Below, piece by piece: positions 10,654-21,878 of a stretch of 64,000 nucleotides of DNA. Positions within the stretch are counted from its first letter, which is position 1; every line of letters starts with the position of its first letter. The notes beneath the pieces are model-generated. The model did not search any database. It worked only from the letters and a program-made list of their open reading frames with translations, and was not told the origin of the DNA. The position numbers and the translations under genes were made by a program. This DNA is from Corynebacterium glyciniphilum AJ 3170 (lineage in GTDB: Bacteria; Actinomycetota; Actinomycetes; Mycobacteriales; Mycobacteriaceae), in contig NZ_VDYZ01000013.1 in assembly GCF_007673095.1 (NCBI RefSeq), positions 1 to 64,000 on the forward strand. Reading direction: 5' to 3'.

Positions 10654-13218
10654 TCAGCCCCGCAGGGTCGCACCGACCTTCTCCGCGGCAGCCGAGACCG
10701 CCGACTCCCGGGCCTCCGACGCCTCATCCTCGGTGAGCGTGCGGTCAGGAGCACGGAACCTGAGGGTGAAGGTCAGCGACCGCTTACCCTCTCCGAGAGC
10801 ATCCGAGTGGTAGACGTCGAAGAGACGGATATGCTCGAGCAGGTCACCGGCGCCGTCTTCCAGCGCCGCCTGGACCTCGGCGGCCGGCGTCGTCTCGTCC
10901 ACGACGACGGCCACGTCCTGGTTGACAGCGGGGAACGGCGAAATCACCGGGCGGGGGAACGACTCGGCCAGCGGTAACGCGTCAAGGTTCATCTCGAGCG
11001 CCACAGTCCGCTTCGGGAGGTCCGCACGCTCACAGACCTGGGGGTGCAGTTCACCCGCGTGGCCGACGACGACGCCGTCAACGAGGATCTCCGCGCACCG
11101 TCCCGGGTGCCAGGGCAGGTACTCGGCGTTTCGCAGGCTGATCTCGACGCCCACGGCGCGGGCGACGACCTGTGCCGCGTCCAGTACGTCACTGGCTTCG
11201 AAAGCCACCGCATCGCCCCAGGTGCCGTCGAGGATCCGGTTACCTGCTGCGATCACGGACACGTTCAGGGGCTGTTCCGGCAGTGAGGACAGGAGGGTGG
11301 AGATCTCGTCCACGGAGGGCCTGGCAGCCACCGACGGCATCGGCGACGTTCCCGACTCTGCGGTCGGACGGGTAACCTGTTCCACTCCGTAGAGTGCGAC
11401 GTCGTGCTGTCCCCGGGCGATGTTGCGGCGCAGCGAATCGATCATCGAGGGCAGCAGGCTGGTACCGATCGTCGCGACGTCGCTCTCCAGGGGGTTGAGA
11501 ACCCGCACGGCCTGTCGGCGGGGATCATCGGCATCGAGTCCCCACACGTCGAAGACGTCGTTGGGGACGAACGGGCTGGGGAGTACCTCCACATAACCGT
11601 TCCAGGCCAGTGCATGTCCGACTGAGCGACGCATGCGCTGGCGCGGCGAGAGGCCACGACCGGCCGGAGCTGTCGGAACGATCGACGGAATCTTGTCGAG
11701 CCCCTCAAGACGCAGCACCTCCTCGACCAGGTCGGCCGGCATGGTGAGGTCCGGGCGCCAGGTCGGGGGCGTCACCTCGATCGCCTTGGCTCCGTTGGCG
11801 TCACGCTCTCCGGTCTCACGTACCGAGCACCCCACCTCGGTCAACCGGGAGACAGTCGTGCCCGTCGGATAGATCATTCCCGCCGTCTTACCGGGGCGCG
11901 AGGTGTGCATGTCGATGACCGGCATGTCCGGGACCTGCCCCACCAGGCTGACACCCTTCTCCACCTCGCCGCCGGCGATGCGGGTGAGCAGCGCGACCGC
12001 GAAGTCGAGCGCCGCCTCGATCACCGCGGGATCCGTACCCCGCTCGAAACGACGTGATGATTCGGAGGACAGGCGGTGACGTCGGGACGTACGCGCGACG
12101 GTGATCTGGTCGAAATGGGCAGCCTCGAAGTAGACGCTCGTCGTCGCGGCAGAGATCTCGGAGGTGGACCCGCCCATGACCCCGGCCATCGACTGGATTC
12201 CGGTCTCGTCCGAGATCACCACGTCCTCACCCGACAGGGTGCGCTCTACGCCGTCGAGGGTGGTGATCTTCTGCCCCTCGGGAGCCCGGTGCACGTGGAG
12301 GTCGCCGGTGATGCGGTCGGCGTCGAAGGCATGCATCGGCTGCCCGAGCAGGAACATGATGTAGTTCGTGACGTCGGTCGGCGCATTGACCGGACGCTGA
12401 CCGCACAGCAGGAGTTCGCGCTGCAGCCAGTACGGGGACTCTGCGTCAGCGGCGATCCCGGTGACCTTACGGATACCGAAACGCGCGCACTTCGTGTCCT
12501 CGTCGACGGTGATCTCCGGAAGGTCACCACGGTCCGTGCCGTGGGGAAGGCCCGCGAGCAGATCGGTCGGCAGGGCCGCCGCCGCGGGATCGTCGGCCGG
12601 GTCACGGAACGTCAGGGAGAAGGAACTGGCCAACTCCCGTGCCAGACCGCGGGCCGACAGCGCATAGCCCCGGTCCGGCGTGATGTTCACGTCGAAGACG
12701 GTGTCGTCGAGGCCGAGGAAGTCGCGCGCATCCTCGCCGACGACGATGCGTGGGTCTTCTGCCTCGGTACCACGGATGGCGATGATGCCTGCGGTCTGAA
12801 CCTTCGCCAGGCCCAGCTCGGCGGCAGAACACACCATGCCTTCAGACGTCCTGCCGTAGGTCTCCCGGGCGCTGATCTCGAAACCACCGGGCAGGACGGC
12901 TCCGGGCAGGGAGACGATGACGATGTCGCCCTCACGGAAGTTCCGGGCACCACAGATGATGTGCTGGAGGTCGCCGGATCCGTTGGCCGTCGCGACATTC
13001 ACGTCGCAGTAACGGATAGGCTTCTTGAACCCCTCGAGTTCCTCGATGTGCTCGACGCGTCCGAACACCAGCGGACCGGTGGTCGCTTCGATCTGCTCAT
13101 AACCTTCGGTTTCGAACCCGACACGCACGAAGCCGGCGTCCAGCTCTTCAGCGGGGACGGCGAAGGGTGCGGTGGAGGTCTTGAGAAGGCGGGTGAGCCA
13201 GGACTGTGAGATCAGCAT
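10654..13218 (-). CDS. pheT: Phenylalanyl-tRNA synthetase beta subunit
   Basis: Forms the alpha2-beta2 enzyme that charges tRNA-Phe. The 854-residue chain begins MLISQSWLTRLL and has, in order, a tRNA-binding OB-fold domain (about 45-160), the B3/B4 editing domain, a B5 domain (TGTTVSRLTEVG region), the core catalytic-like domain, and a C-terminal FDX-ACB anticodon domain (FPAVNQDVAVVVDE to the end). It follows pheS by 93 nt on the same strand and is followed by the arg promoter. Confidence 0.97.
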   Translation of the reverse strand: MLISQSWLTRLLKTSTAPFAVPAEELDAGFVRVGFETEGYEQIEATTGPLVFGRVEHIEELEGFKKPIRYCDVNVATANGSGDLQHIICGARNFREGDIVIVSLPGAVLPGGFEISARETYGRTSEGMVCSAAELGLAKVQTAGIIAIRGTEAEDPRIVVGEDARDFLGLDDTVFDVNITPDRGYALSARGLARELASSFSLTFRDPADDPAAAALPTDLLAGLPHGTDRGDLPEITVDEDTKCARFGIRKVTGIAADAESPYWLQRELLLCGQRPVNAPTDVTNYIMFLLGQPMHAFDADRITGDLHVHRAPEGQKITTLDGVERTLSGEDVVISDETGIQSMAGVMGGSTSEISAATTSVYFEAAHFDQITVARTSRRHRLSSESSRRFERGTDPAVIEAALDFAVALLTRIAGGEVEKGVSLVGQVPDMPVIDMHTSRPGKTAGMIYPTGTTVSRLTEVGCSVRETGERDANGAKAIEVTPPTWRPDLTMPADLVEEVLRLEGLDKIPSIVPTAPAGRGLSPRQRMRRSVGHALAWNGYVEVLPSPFVPNDVFDVWGLDADDPRRQAVRVLNPLESDVATIGTSLLPSMIDSLRRNIARGQHDVALYGVEQVTRPTAESGTSPMPSVAARPSVDEISTLLSSLPEQPLNVSVIAAGNRILDGTWGDAVAFEASDVLDAAQVVARAVGVEISLRNAEYLPWHPGRCAEILVDGVVVGHAGELHPQVCERADLPKRTVALEMNLDALPLAESFPRPVISPFPAVNQDVAVVVDETTPAAEVQAALEDGAGDLLEHIRLFDVYHSDALGEGKRSLTFTLRFRAPDRTLTEDEASEARESAVSAAAEKVGATLRG

Positions 13219-13311
13219 TGACGGGTGCTCGGTTCCTCTAGGTTGTTACGGGGTTGTTCCGGTGGTGTCGCAGTAGGACGTGGGCCGGGCCTGACGGGAC
13301 GCCGGCCGGAC

Positions 13312-14352
<1,041 letters not shown>

Positions 14353-14410
14353 CTAGCGCACCTCGCACTCATTGTTGTCCCGGTCGATCCCCTTTTGGAG
14401 TCGATTCAAG

Positions 14411-14419
14411 ATGATACCA
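14411..14419 (-). promoter_or_regulatory. Extended -10 promoter for pheST
   Basis: On the minus strand TGGTATCAT reads as an extended -10 element (TGn followed by TATCAT). It would start a leader of roughly 50 nt before the pheS GTG. No good -35 was found, and I see no T-box or leader-peptide structure. Confidence 0.35.
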
Positions 14420-14465
14420 ATGTCACCCGCGCACCAGGATGTCGGGCACGACCTGCGTTACACCG

Positions 14466-15353
14466 TCACGCGCCCCGGGCCACCCGTGCCGTCTCATACA
14501 GGCAGATCGCCGCTGCGGTCACGAGGTTCAGGCTCTCTGCCCTTCCACCCATGGGGACTGACACCCTGACATCCGCCAGGTCCTGCCAGTCGCCGAGACC
14601 GTGGGCCTCGTTACCGAACAGCCAGGCGATCTTCTGTCCGAGCAACGGGACGTCGCCGTCCTGCGACGCGGCGGCAGCGTCAAGGGAGATGTCTCCGTCC
14701 CCGGCGGTCGCCAGCACGGTGTAGCCACGGTCGTGGAGCAGGTCGATGACGTCGGCGACCCCCGTGTGACGCGCGACCGGGAGATGGAACAGGGACCCGG
14801 CCGAGGACCGTACGGCCTTACCCCCCTGGGGATCCACCGTCGATCCGGCGAATACGACGGAGGCTGCACCGGTGGCGTCGGCGACACGGACCAGTGCGCC
14901 GGCGTTCCCGGGCTCGGCCGTCTCCACCGGTACGGCGACCAGATCGCCCTGCACCGCCTCCGACAGGTCTACGAGCTGACTCTGGCAGAGCGCGAAGATG
15001 CCGGTGGGAGACACCGACTCCGACAGGGCTGACGCGGCACGGACGGTGATCAGATGGACACGGACTCCACGGAGATCCTCACCGGTCAGCTGGTCAAGCT
15101 GGGCACCGATACTCTCCAGGCCCTCCTCGGTGAGGTAGACCTCGACCACGTCGCCGTAGCGCAACGCCGCAGAAACGGCGTTGGCGCCCTCGGCGAGGAA
15201 GCGTCCGGCCTTCTTCCGCGCAGCGGCACGGTGCAGCTTCGCCGCGTTGACGATACGCGGTGTCCGTTCAGTGAAGGGTTCGTCAGCCATCCAGGTCCGC
15301 CAGTCGGATGCCAGAGGCCGTGCGGGGGGTGGTGCGGACGGGAGTTCAGTCAT
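14466..15353 (-). CDS. TrmH/SpoU-family 23S rRNA 2'-O-methyltransferase
   Basis: Methylates a ribose 2'-OH in RNA using S-adenosylmethionine, with a trefoil-knot fold. The SPOUT motifs are clear: EPGNAGALVRVADATG (motif 1), WLFGNEAHGL (motif 2) and VSVPMGGRAESLNLVTAAAICLYE (motif 3). An N-terminal substrate-binding domain (FLAEGANAVSAAL) precedes them. The 295-residue protein is encoded between rplT and pheS, a common position for this gene. The target nucleotide cannot be read from sequence. The ATG at 15353 has a TAGGAT -10 eight nt upstream, suggesting a leaderless mRNA. A TTG two codons earlier is less likely. Confidence 0.9.
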   Translation of the reverse strand: MTELPSAPPPARPLASDWRTWMADEPFTERTPRIVNAAKLHRAAARKKAGRFLAEGANAVSAALRYGDVVEVYLTEEGLESIGAQLDQLTGEDLRGVRVHLITVRAASALSESVSPTGIFALCQSQLVDLSEAVQGDLVAVPVETAEPGNAGALVRVADATGAASVVFAGSTVDPQGGKAVRSSAGSLFHLPVARHTGVADVIDLLHDRGYTVLATAGDGDISLDAAAASQDGDVPLLGQKIAWLFGNEAHGLGDWQDLADVRVSVPMGGRAESLNLVTAAAICLYETARVARGA

Positions 15354-15361
15354 GGTCAACG

Positions 15362-15367
15362 ATCCTA
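15362..15367 (-). promoter_or_regulatory. -10 box (TAGGAT) of a leaderless promoter
   Basis: On the minus strand TAGGAT ends 8 nt before the ATG of the TrmH-family gene at 15353, with no Shine-Dalgarno sequence. It lies just after the terminator of the infC-rpmI-rplT operon, so the methyltransferase is probably transcribed on its own. Confidence 0.5.
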
Positions 15368-15419
15368 CCGCGGCGCGGGAGCTGACCCACCGGCGAGGCT
15401 GTCCCGGTGTCCGGATACG

Positions 15420-15467
15420 CGAAAACCGCGCCGACCGCCCGTGGATCGTACCGGGCGGTGACGCGGT
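15420..15467 (-). terminator. Terminator of the infC-rpmI-rplT operon
   Basis: Positions 15425-15430 pair with 15462-15467 and 15434-15441 pair with 15452-15459, giving a 6+8 bp stem with a small internal loop. On the minus strand the stem is followed directly by TTTTC. It starts 16 nt after the rplT stop. Confidence 0.75.
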
Positions 15468-15482
15468 GGGACGCCGGCGACC

Positions 15483-15866
15483 TTAGTTGGACAGCGGCGC
15501 GTTGACGTCCGCCGGGAGGGCGGCCTTGGCTGCCTCAACCAGGGCGGTGAAAGCCTGCGGATCCGAGACGGCGATCTCGGCCAGGTTCTTCCGGTCGACC
15601 TCGATGCCTGCGAGACGCAGACCCTGGATCAGACGGTTGTAGGTGATGTCGTTCGCACGGGCGGCGGCGTTGATGCGCTGGATCCACAGCTTGCGGAACT
15701 CGCCCTTGCGGGCACGACGGTCGCGGAACGCGTAGGTCTTGGAGTGGAGGACCTGCTCCTTGGCCTTGCGGTACAGGCGGGAGCGCTGGCCACGGTAGCC
15801 GGAGGCCTCGTTGAGAATTTCGCGGCGCTTCTTCTTCGCGTTCACTGAGCGCTTGACACGTGCCAT
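15483..15866 (-). CDS. rplT: 50S ribosomal protein L20
   Basis: Binds 23S rRNA early in large-subunit assembly. It has 127 residues, starting [18 protein letters not shown], followed by the family block [17 protein letters not shown] and [19 protein letters not shown]. It has the usual length plus a short C-terminal tail ([10 protein letters not shown]). Third gene of infC-rpmI-rplT. In other bacteria L20 represses this operon by binding its leader. Whether that happens here is not visible. Confidence 0.98.
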   Translation of the reverse strand: MARVKRSVNAKKKRREILNEASGYRGQRSRLYRKAKEQVLHSKTYAFRDRRARKGEFRKLWIQRINAAARANDITYNRLIQGLRLAGIEVDRKNLAEIAVSDPQAFTALVEAAKAALPADVNAPLSN

Positions 15867-15967
15867 GGTGGGACGTCCTTATCTTCTAGCTTCTTGATCT
15901 TCGGGAACTACCGGTGCCCCGGCGGTTCCTGGAATTACGGGTTACGAGTCGAGACGAGAGAAGGCGC

Positions 15968-16162
15968 TCAGGCCTTGCCCAGCAGACGCTTGACGCGCTT
16001 GACGTCCGCCGGTGCAACGTCCTCGGTGCCCTTGAGGCGACGGGTGCGCTTGGAGGGCTTTCCCTCCAGGAGGTGGCGACGGTTGGCCTGCTCGCGGCGC
16101 AGCTTGCCGGAACCGGTGACCTTGATGCGCTTGGCGGTGCCCTTGTGGGTCTTCTGCTTCAT
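15968..16162 (-). CDS. rpmI: 50S ribosomal protein L35
   Basis: Small basic large-subunit protein of 64 residues ([20 protein letters not shown] at the start, [18 protein letters not shown] in the middle). It sits in the invariant infC-rpmI-rplT order, 49 nt after infC and 101 nt before rplT. Typical length, nothing unusual. Confidence 0.98.
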   Translation of the reverse strand: MKQKTHKGTAKRIKVTGSGKLRREQANRRHLLEGKPSKRTRRLKGTEDVAPADVKRVKRLLGKA

Positions 16163-16211
16163 CGTGGATCCTTAACTTCTTCGTGGATAGGTGCCGACCG
16201 GGGTCGGGGAA

Positions 16212-16733
16212 CTACTTCTTGCCCTTGCGGACAGGTCCCAGCACCATCGTCATATTGCGACCGTCCTGCTTTGCACGGGTCTCAACAACGCCGAACTCAC
16301 GCACATCCTCAGCCAGCCGCTCGAGCAGCCTGAAACCCAGCTCAGGGCGGGACTGCTCTCGTCCGCGGAACATGATGGTGACCTTGACCTTGGACCCCTT
16401 CTCCAGGAACCGGACCACGTTGGACTTCTTCGTCTCGTAGTCGTTGTCGCTGATCTTGGGGCGGAACTTCTGTTCCTTGACCACGGTCTGCTGCTGGTTC
16501 TTCCGAGCCTCGCGAGCCTTCTGGTCCTGTTCGTACTTGAACTTGCCGAAATCCATGATCTTGCACACGGGCGGCTTGGCGTTCGGTGCAACCTCGACCA
16601 GGTCGAGATCCGCGTCATAGGCCAGCTTGCGTGCATCGTCGATACGGACGATACCGACCTGTTCGCCACCCGGACCGACGAGTCGGACCTCGGGAACTCG
16701 AATCCGGTCGTTTATGCGAGCTTGTGCGCTGAT
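16212..16733 (-). CDS. infC: Translation initiation factor IF-3 (AUC start)
   Basis: Binds the 30S subunit, prevents premature 50S joining and checks the start codon. No ATG, GTG or TTG precedes the conserved N-terminus. The family sequence [19 protein letters not shown] begins right after an ATC codon at 16733-16731, and a good ribosome site GAGGAG lies 5 nt before it. The protein therefore starts with AUC and has 173 residues. The N-domain ([20 protein letters not shown]), the lysine-rich linker and the C-domain ([21 protein letters not shown]) are complete. Rare start codons on infC allow IF-3 to limit its own synthesis in E. coli; the same control is inferred here. Confidence 0.93.
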   Translation of the reverse strand: MSAQARINDRIRVPEVRLVGPGGEQVGIVRIDDARKLAYDADLDLVEVAPNAKPPVCKIMDFGKFKYEQDQKAREARKNQQQTVVKEQKFRPKISDNDYETKKSNVVRFLEKGSKVKVTIMFRGREQSRPELGFRLLERLAEDVREFGVVETRAKQDGRNMTMVLGPVRKGKK

Positions 16734-16980
16734 GAGAACTCCTCAGTAGCAGTGGTAGAAACGTGTACCGCGTACTGCGAGTGTTATCCCCCGGACGGCA
16801 CTTCTGTACCGCACCTCGGACGGCCGCCGGTTCTCCACGGGGTGGCGATGGGCGACCGTTCCAGTGACCCGAGCCCTGCCGGAGAGGCGGTCTCAGGTGG
16901 GAGTGACTCCACTTGCAGCCTGACATCGTTGACAGGCGGTAGTGCGCACAACACTAGCACTGCACTGCCGGACACACAAA
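16734..16980 (-). promoter_or_regulatory. infC promoter and long untranslated leader
   Basis: On the minus strand TTTGTG (16975-16980), an 18-nt spacer and the extended -10 TGCTAGTGT (16951-16959) form a plausible promoter. The leader from about 16944 to the AUC at 16733 is about 210 nt without any open frame I can support. In many bacteria the leader of this operon carries an L20 or IF-3 control structure. A specific fold was not worked out here. Confidence 0.4.
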
Positions 16981-17006
16981 CTCCGCATCCGTGGACATCT
17001 GCCTGG

Positions 17007-17012
17007 TAGTTT
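17007..17012 (+). promoter_or_regulatory. -10 box (TAGTTT) of a leaderless promoter
   Basis: TAGTTT ends 6 nt before the ATG at 17019 of the DUF2339-like gene, and no Shine-Dalgarno sequence precedes the ATG. It is divergent from the infC promoter. Confidence 0.4.
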
Positions 17013-17018
17013 TAGCTC

Positions 17019-18917
17019 ATGAACAGGATGTACACGTCCGAGGAGTCCGGGGGCCGGCCACCTGACATCGACCAGCTGCGCCGCGAACTCGAGTCGGCCC
17101 TCCTGCGCTCGGAAAAGGCGCACCACGAGACGGTGAGGATCACCACGGAACTGCTGGCCCGGCTGGACACGGCACCGACGGAACCGACAGAACCGTCGAC
17201 ACCAGCGAAAACTGAAGCACCGGCTGGGGAGGCCGACGCCACGCGACCCGAATCATGGCCCACGGCCCGGTCGGCCGGGCCCGGGCCGTTCCCTGCACCG
17301 TCGGGAGCCAGCCCCCAGGTGGAAGTATTCGGGGGCGGGGCGGAGCCGGCACCACCGGGGCCGGTCTCCAGGTTCCTGGAGGACAAGGACAAGATCACCG
17401 TCGGAGTGTCGGTGTTGGGCGCTGTCATCACCGTCATCGGACTGGTCTTTCTCGCGGTCCAGGCATTCAGCCGTGGGTGGCTCGGGCCGGCGAGCGCGGT
17501 TTCCGGGGCGGCCGTGCTCTGCCTCCTGCTGATCATCGGCGGTTTCGCGGTACACCACCGTAGTCCCCACGGTCCCACCGCACCAGCACTGATCAGTGTC
17601 GGAGTCCTCGGCATGTTCACGGACCTCTGGGTGCTGGTGTTCGGCCTCGAATGGACGAGCCCGGCACTCGGGGTTGTCCTGGTCGCAGGGATCGCTTCCG
17701 CCGGGCTCCTGACAGCCTGGTCCTGGTCGCATCAGGTTCTCGCGGTGATCCTGCTACTCGCCGGGACAGGGTTCCTCACACCGGCGGTGATCCACCTGTT
17801 GCAGGTCGCGTCGTCCTCCCGCTTTGACGCCCTGTCACTCATCGTCCTCGCTCTCATCGGCGCCGCAACCACCTGGCACCGGGAGTGGAAGGCGGTCGCC
17901 CTGTCCTCCGCCGCCGTCTTCGTTCTCGGGACAGTCGTTCTGTACGGCGACGGCCAACGGGTCACGCTTGTCGCCAGTTCACTCGTCGGGGTCGCCGTGA
18001 TGTCCTGCCTGGCATGGTGCACACCGGCGCAGCCAGCCGGTCTGTCCGCCCTGTCACGGTGGCTACCGGTGTCCACAGTCCCTGTTATCCTGCTGCTCTC
18101 CGACGGGTCGGACCATCTGTCCGTCGCCGCCACCACGGTCGCGTGCCTGCTCATCGCCGGCGGCCCGGTCGTCTATGCGGCAGCGGGGTCCGTCGTGTCG
18201 AAGATGCCGCTTCGTCCCGACGTCCCAGACCACGACGGACGCTCCCCCGCACTACGCGCGGCACTGTGCTGCGGCGTCGCCGGGATTGTCCTCGTGCTGA
18301 TGATCCGTCAGGACGACCCGTATGCCACAGCGTCACTGTGGTGGATGATCGCGCTCATCGGGGTAGCCACGATCCTGTTGCTGTTGTCGGACCGGGTGCC
18401 GGTCCCTCTGGTCTGGATTGTTTTCGCCGTGACCCTCATCTACGCCGTGCCCCGGGCGTTACCTGCCTGGGTGGACACGGACGCCTCCCCTGTCCTGATG
18501 TGGCCCGCTCTCGTCCTCACGGCCGCCCCGGGTGCACTGGCGCTGGTCTACTCGCGGCGGTTGGGTGCCACGAGAGAGATCTCACTGATCCTCGCTGCGG
18601 TGGTGCTGGTCGTGGTCACCTCAGCGCTTCCGTTGATCTTCCTGACCGCGAGTGAGTCTGACGTCGCGTTCATGGCGGGTCACCTGGTGACCTCGGTGAC
18701 ATGGATGGGGCTCGGAGTCACGATGCTCGCCCGGGACAACGGAGCGTCCGGGCTCGCACTGGCACTGCTGGCGTCGGCGAAACTGGTGTTCTATGACCTC
18801 TCGGCCCTGGCAGGCCTGATCCAGGTTGCGGTCTTCATCATCTGCGGGGCGATTCTCCTGGGTGCCGCGATTCTGCGCGAACGCAGACGGGATCACCCCG
18901 CCCCGACGTCAGAGTAG
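17019..18917 (+). CDS. DUF2339-like multispanning membrane protein
   Basis: Function unknown. The protein has 632 residues. The first 120 are hydrophilic: a predicted helix (residues 14-40, [20 protein letters not shown]), then a proline/alanine/threonine-rich linker. From about residue 125 the chain is almost entirely hydrophobic, with some 15 or more transmembrane helices and short loops. This layout matches the DUF2339 family of bacterial membrane proteins. The ATG at 17019 is preceded by a -10 box and no ribosome site; ATG at 17028 is the alternative. The 3' end overlaps the convergent uvrA by 9 nt. No catalytic motif seen. Confidence 0.75.
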   Translation: MNRMYTSEESGGRPPDIDQLRRELESALLRSEKAHHETVRITTELLARLDTAPTEPTEPSTPAKTEAPAGEADATRPESWPTARSAGPGPFPAPSGASPQVEVFGGGAEPAPPGPVSRFLEDKDKITVGVSVLGAVITVIGLVFLAVQAFSRGWLGPASAVSGAAVLCLLLIIGGFAVHHRSPHGPTAPALISVGVLGMFTDLWVLVFGLEWTSPALGVVLVAGIASAGLLTAWSWSHQVLAVILLLAGTGFLTPAVIHLLQVASSSRFDALSLIVLALIGAATTWHREWKAVALSSAAVFVLGTVVLYGDGQRVTLVASSLVGVAVMSCLAWCTPAQPAGLSALSRWLPVSTVPVILLLSDGSDHLSVAATTVACLLIAGGPVVYAAAGSVVSKMPLRPDVPDHDGRSPALRAALCCGVAGIVLVLMIRQDDPYATASLWWMIALIGVATILLLLSDRVPVPLVWIVFAVTLIYAVPRALPAWVDTDASPVLMWPALVLTAAPGALALVYSRRLGATREISLILAAVVLVVVTSALPLIFLTASESDVAFMAGHLVTSVTWMGLGVTMLARDNGASGLALALLASAKLVFYDLSALAGLIQVAVFIICGAILLGAAILRERRRDHPAPTSE

Positions 18918-21755
18918 CTCTGTGAGGAATGAGCCGGTGTGGGACGCATCCACCGCGGCGATGTCCTCCGGAGTCCCCTCCGCAACGACGGTTCCGCCGC
19001 CCGAGCCCCCCTCGGGGCCCATGTCGACGACCCAGTCCGCGGCCTTGATCACATCGAGGTTGTGCTCGATCACGAGGACCGTGTTGCCCTTGTCCACAAG
19101 ACCCTGGATGACCAGCATCAGCTTCCGGATGTCCTCGAAGTGCAGACCCGTCGTCGGCTCGTCCAGGATGTAGACGGTCCGCCCGTTGGAACGCTTCTGC
19201 AGCTCGCTGGCCAGTTTCACACGTTGGGCCTCACCACCGGACAGTGTCGTCGCTGCCTGACCGAGCCGCAGGTACCCGAGCCCGACATCGACGAGCGTGT
19301 CCAGGTAGCGGGCGATCGACGTGATCGGGGCGAAGAACTCGGCGGCCTCGTTGATCGGCATGTCCAGGACCTCGGAGATTGTCTTCCCCTTGTAGTGGAC
19401 CTCGAGGGTTTCCCGGTTGTACCGCGCGCCGTCACACACTTCACACGGGACGTAGACGTCCGGCAGGAAGTTCATTTCGATCTTCAGCGTCCCGTCGCCA
19501 CGGCAGGCCTCACACCGGCCGCCCTTGACGTTGAAGCTGAAGCGACCGGCCTTGTACCCGCGGACCTTCGCCTCGGTCGTCTCGGCGAAAAGGGTGCGGA
19601 TCTTGTCGAAGACCCCGGTATAGGTCGCCGGGTTGGACCGGGGGGTCCGACCGATCGGGCTCTGGTCCACCCGAACGAGCTTGTCGAGCTGATCGAGGCC
19701 GGTGACCTTCTTGTGGTGCCCCGGGACCTGCCGTGCACCGTTGAGCTCATTGGCGAGAACCTGTGCAAGGATGCCGTTGACAAGACTGGACTTACCGGAG
19801 CCTGACACGCCGGTGACGCAGGTCAGGACTCCCAGCGGAAAACTGGCGGTGACATTCTTGAGGTTGTTCTCCGTCGCCCCGTGCACCGTGATCGACCGCG
19901 ACAAGTCCACCTCACGTCTCTTGTCGGGGACGGCGAGGACCCGCCGCCCTGACAGGTACTGGCCGGTGAGCGATTCCTCTGCGTCGACGATGCCGTCGGG
20001 CTCCCCTTCGTAGACGATCTTCCCGCCGTACTCACCTGCACGTGGGCCGATGTCGACCAGCCAGTCGGCTGTCCTGATGGTCTCTTCGTCATGTTCCACC
20101 ACGATCAGGGTGTTCCCGAGGTCCCGAAGATGCTGAAGTGTGCTGATGAGTCGCTTGTTGTCCCGTTGGTGCAGACCGATCGAAGGTTCATCGAGGACGT
20201 AGAGCACCCCGGCAAGACCGGAACCGATCTGCGTCGCCAACCGGATACGCTGTGCCTCACCACCGGACAGGGTGGCCGCCGCACGGGACAGGTTGAGGTA
20301 GTTCAGACCGACGTCGAGGAGGAATGTCAACCGTGCCTGAATCTCCTTCAGTACCCGGCCGGCGATCATTTCGTCACGCTTCGACAGGCTCAGCCGGTCC
20401 AGGAAGTCGCTCGCAGCCTCGATACTCAGGTCCGAGACATCCGCGATCGACTTCTCGCCGAGTTCCGAACTGATCGTGACCATGCGGATCTCCGGCCGGA
20501 GACGGGTTCCCTCACAGGTGGCACACGGAACTTCCCGCATATATCCGAGATAACGTTCCTTCTGGTGCTCGCTTTCCGCCTGGTCGATCTTGCGGTGCAG
20601 GTAAGGCATGACGCCCTCGAAGGGGGCCGAATACTGGCGCGACCGGCCGTAACGGTTGCGGTAACGCACGGTGATCTCCTCGGGATGCCCGTGGAGAACG
20701 GCCTTCCGTTCCTTTTTCGTGAGTTCGGACCACCGCGTCCGCGGGTCAATGCCGATATTCTCCGCCAGCGCGGCGAGAAGCTTGTCGAAGTACTTGTGGT
20801 TCGGGCTGGATGCCCAGGGGGCGATGGCGGACAGCAGCGGTGCATCATCGTCCGGGATGATCAGCTTCTCATCGACCTCCAGGCGCGTACCGAGGCCGTC
20901 GCACACCGGGCATGCCCCGTACGGACTGTTGAAGGAGAAGCTCCGGGGTTCCAGTTCGTCGATCGCGAGCGGATGACCGTTCGGGCAGGCCATGTGTTCG
21001 GAGAACCGACGGTAACGGTTGTCGTCGGTGTCCTCGAGGCTGACGAAGTCGATGACGACACGGCCGTCCGCGAGCCGTAGGGCCGTTTCCACCGAGTCGG
21101 TGAGCCGTTGCTTCTGGGAGGACTTGACCTGGAGGCGGTCGACGATCACGTCGATGTCATGCTTGACCTGCTTTTCCAGGGTGGGCGGGTCGGAAAGCCG
21201 GTAGGTCTCTCCGTCAACGAGCACACGGGAGTAACCGTCCGAGGCCAGGTCCTCGAAGAGGTCGACGAACTCGCCTTTCCTGGTCCGTACGACCGGTGCG
21301 AGCACCTGGAACTTCAGCCCCTCCTCCATGTCCAGGATCTGGTCGACGATCTGCTGGGGCGTCTGTGCCTGGATACGTTCTCCGCATTCCGGGCAGTGGG
21401 CCACTCCTGTGCGTGCGAACAGCAGACGGAGGTAGTCGTGGATTTCGGTGATCGTTCCCACCGTCGACCGGGGGTTCCGGTTCGTCGACTTCTGGTCGAT
21501 GGACACAGCCGGGGACAGGCCCTCGATGAGGTCGACATCCGGCTTGTCCATCTGACCGAGGAACTGGCGCGCGTAGGAGGACAACGACTCCACATACCGT
21601 CGCTGCCCCTCTGCGAAGATGGTGTCGAAGGCCAACGATGACTTTCCCGAGCCGGACAGCCCGGTAAAGACGATCATCCGCTCGCGCGGCAGGTCAATGT
21701 CCACGCCCTGCAGATTGTGTTCCCGCGCTCCGCGCACGGTGAGGATCTCAGCCAC
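18909..21755 (-). CDS. uvrA: UvrABC excinuclease subunit A
   Basis: Damage-recognition ATPase of nucleotide excision repair. The 948-residue protein has two ABC ATPase modules: Walker [14 protein letters not shown] near residue 30 and [13 protein letters not shown] near 640, with signature motifs [12 protein letters not shown] and [12 protein letters not shown]. The zinc module [16 protein letters not shown] with CEVC is intact. The other zinc site has CPNGH in place of the first CxxC, as in other actinobacteria. GTG at 21755 is chosen because AAGGAG lies six nt before it; an upstream ATG at 21770 would contain that ribosome site. uvrB lies about 6 kb away. Confidence 0.97.
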   Translation of the reverse strand: MAEILTVRGAREHNLQGVDIDLPRERMIVFTGLSGSGKSSLAFDTIFAEGQRRYVESLSSYARQFLGQMDKPDVDLIEGLSPAVSIDQKSTNRNPRSTVGTITEIHDYLRLLFARTGVAHCPECGERIQAQTPQQIVDQILDMEEGLKFQVLAPVVRTRKGEFVDLFEDLASDGYSRVLVDGETYRLSDPPTLEKQVKHDIDVIVDRLQVKSSQKQRLTDSVETALRLADGRVVIDFVSLEDTDDNRYRRFSEHMACPNGHPLAIDELEPRSFSFNSPYGACPVCDGLGTRLEVDEKLIIPDDDAPLLSAIAPWASSPNHKYFDKLLAALAENIGIDPRTRWSELTKKERKAVLHGHPEEITVRYRNRYGRSRQYSAPFEGVMPYLHRKIDQAESEHQKERYLGYMREVPCATCEGTRLRPEIRMVTISSELGEKSIADVSDLSIEAASDFLDRLSLSKRDEMIAGRVLKEIQARLTFLLDVGLNYLNLSRAAATLSGGEAQRIRLATQIGSGLAGVLYVLDEPSIGLHQRDNKRLISTLQHLRDLGNTLIVVEHDEETIRTADWLVDIGPRAGEYGGKIVYEGEPDGIVDAEESLTGQYLSGRRVLAVPDKRREVDLSRSITVHGATENNLKNVTASFPLGVLTCVTGVSGSGKSSLVNGILAQVLANELNGARQVPGHHKKVTGLDQLDKLVRVDQSPIGRTPRSNPATYTGVFDKIRTLFAETTEAKVRGYKAGRFSFNVKGGRCEACRGDGTLKIEMNFLPDVYVPCEVCDGARYNRETLEVHYKGKTISEVLDMPINEAAEFFAPITSIARYLDTLVDVGLGYLRLGQAATTLSGGEAQRVKLASELQKRSNGRTVYILDEPTTGLHFEDIRKLMLVIQGLVDKGNTVLVIEHNLDVIKAADWVVDMGPEGGSGGGTVVAEGTPEDIAAVDASHTGSFLTELL

Positions 21756-21865
21756 CCGGTTCTCCTTCATGGAAGTTCGTCACTGCGTCGCCATCGTACG
21801 TGAAGGCCCCCGCGCAGTCGAACGGATAGTCGAAAACAACGGTGCCGCCGAGGTGGTGGCACCGC

Positions 21866-21871
21866 TATGGT
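21866..21871 (+). promoter_or_regulatory. -10 box (TATGGT) of a leaderless promoter
   Basis: TATGGT ends 7 nt before ATG 21879. The ATG inside the -10 box (21867) is also in frame but would require translation of promoter sequence. This supports the later start for the metallo-hydrolase. Confidence 0.5.
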
Positions 21872-21878
21872 GGGGACC

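Noticed and set aside
14353-14465. T-box or phenylalanine leader peptide before pheS
   Set aside because: The gap is short, with no T-box core sequence, terminator hairpin or Phe-codon run on the minus strand.
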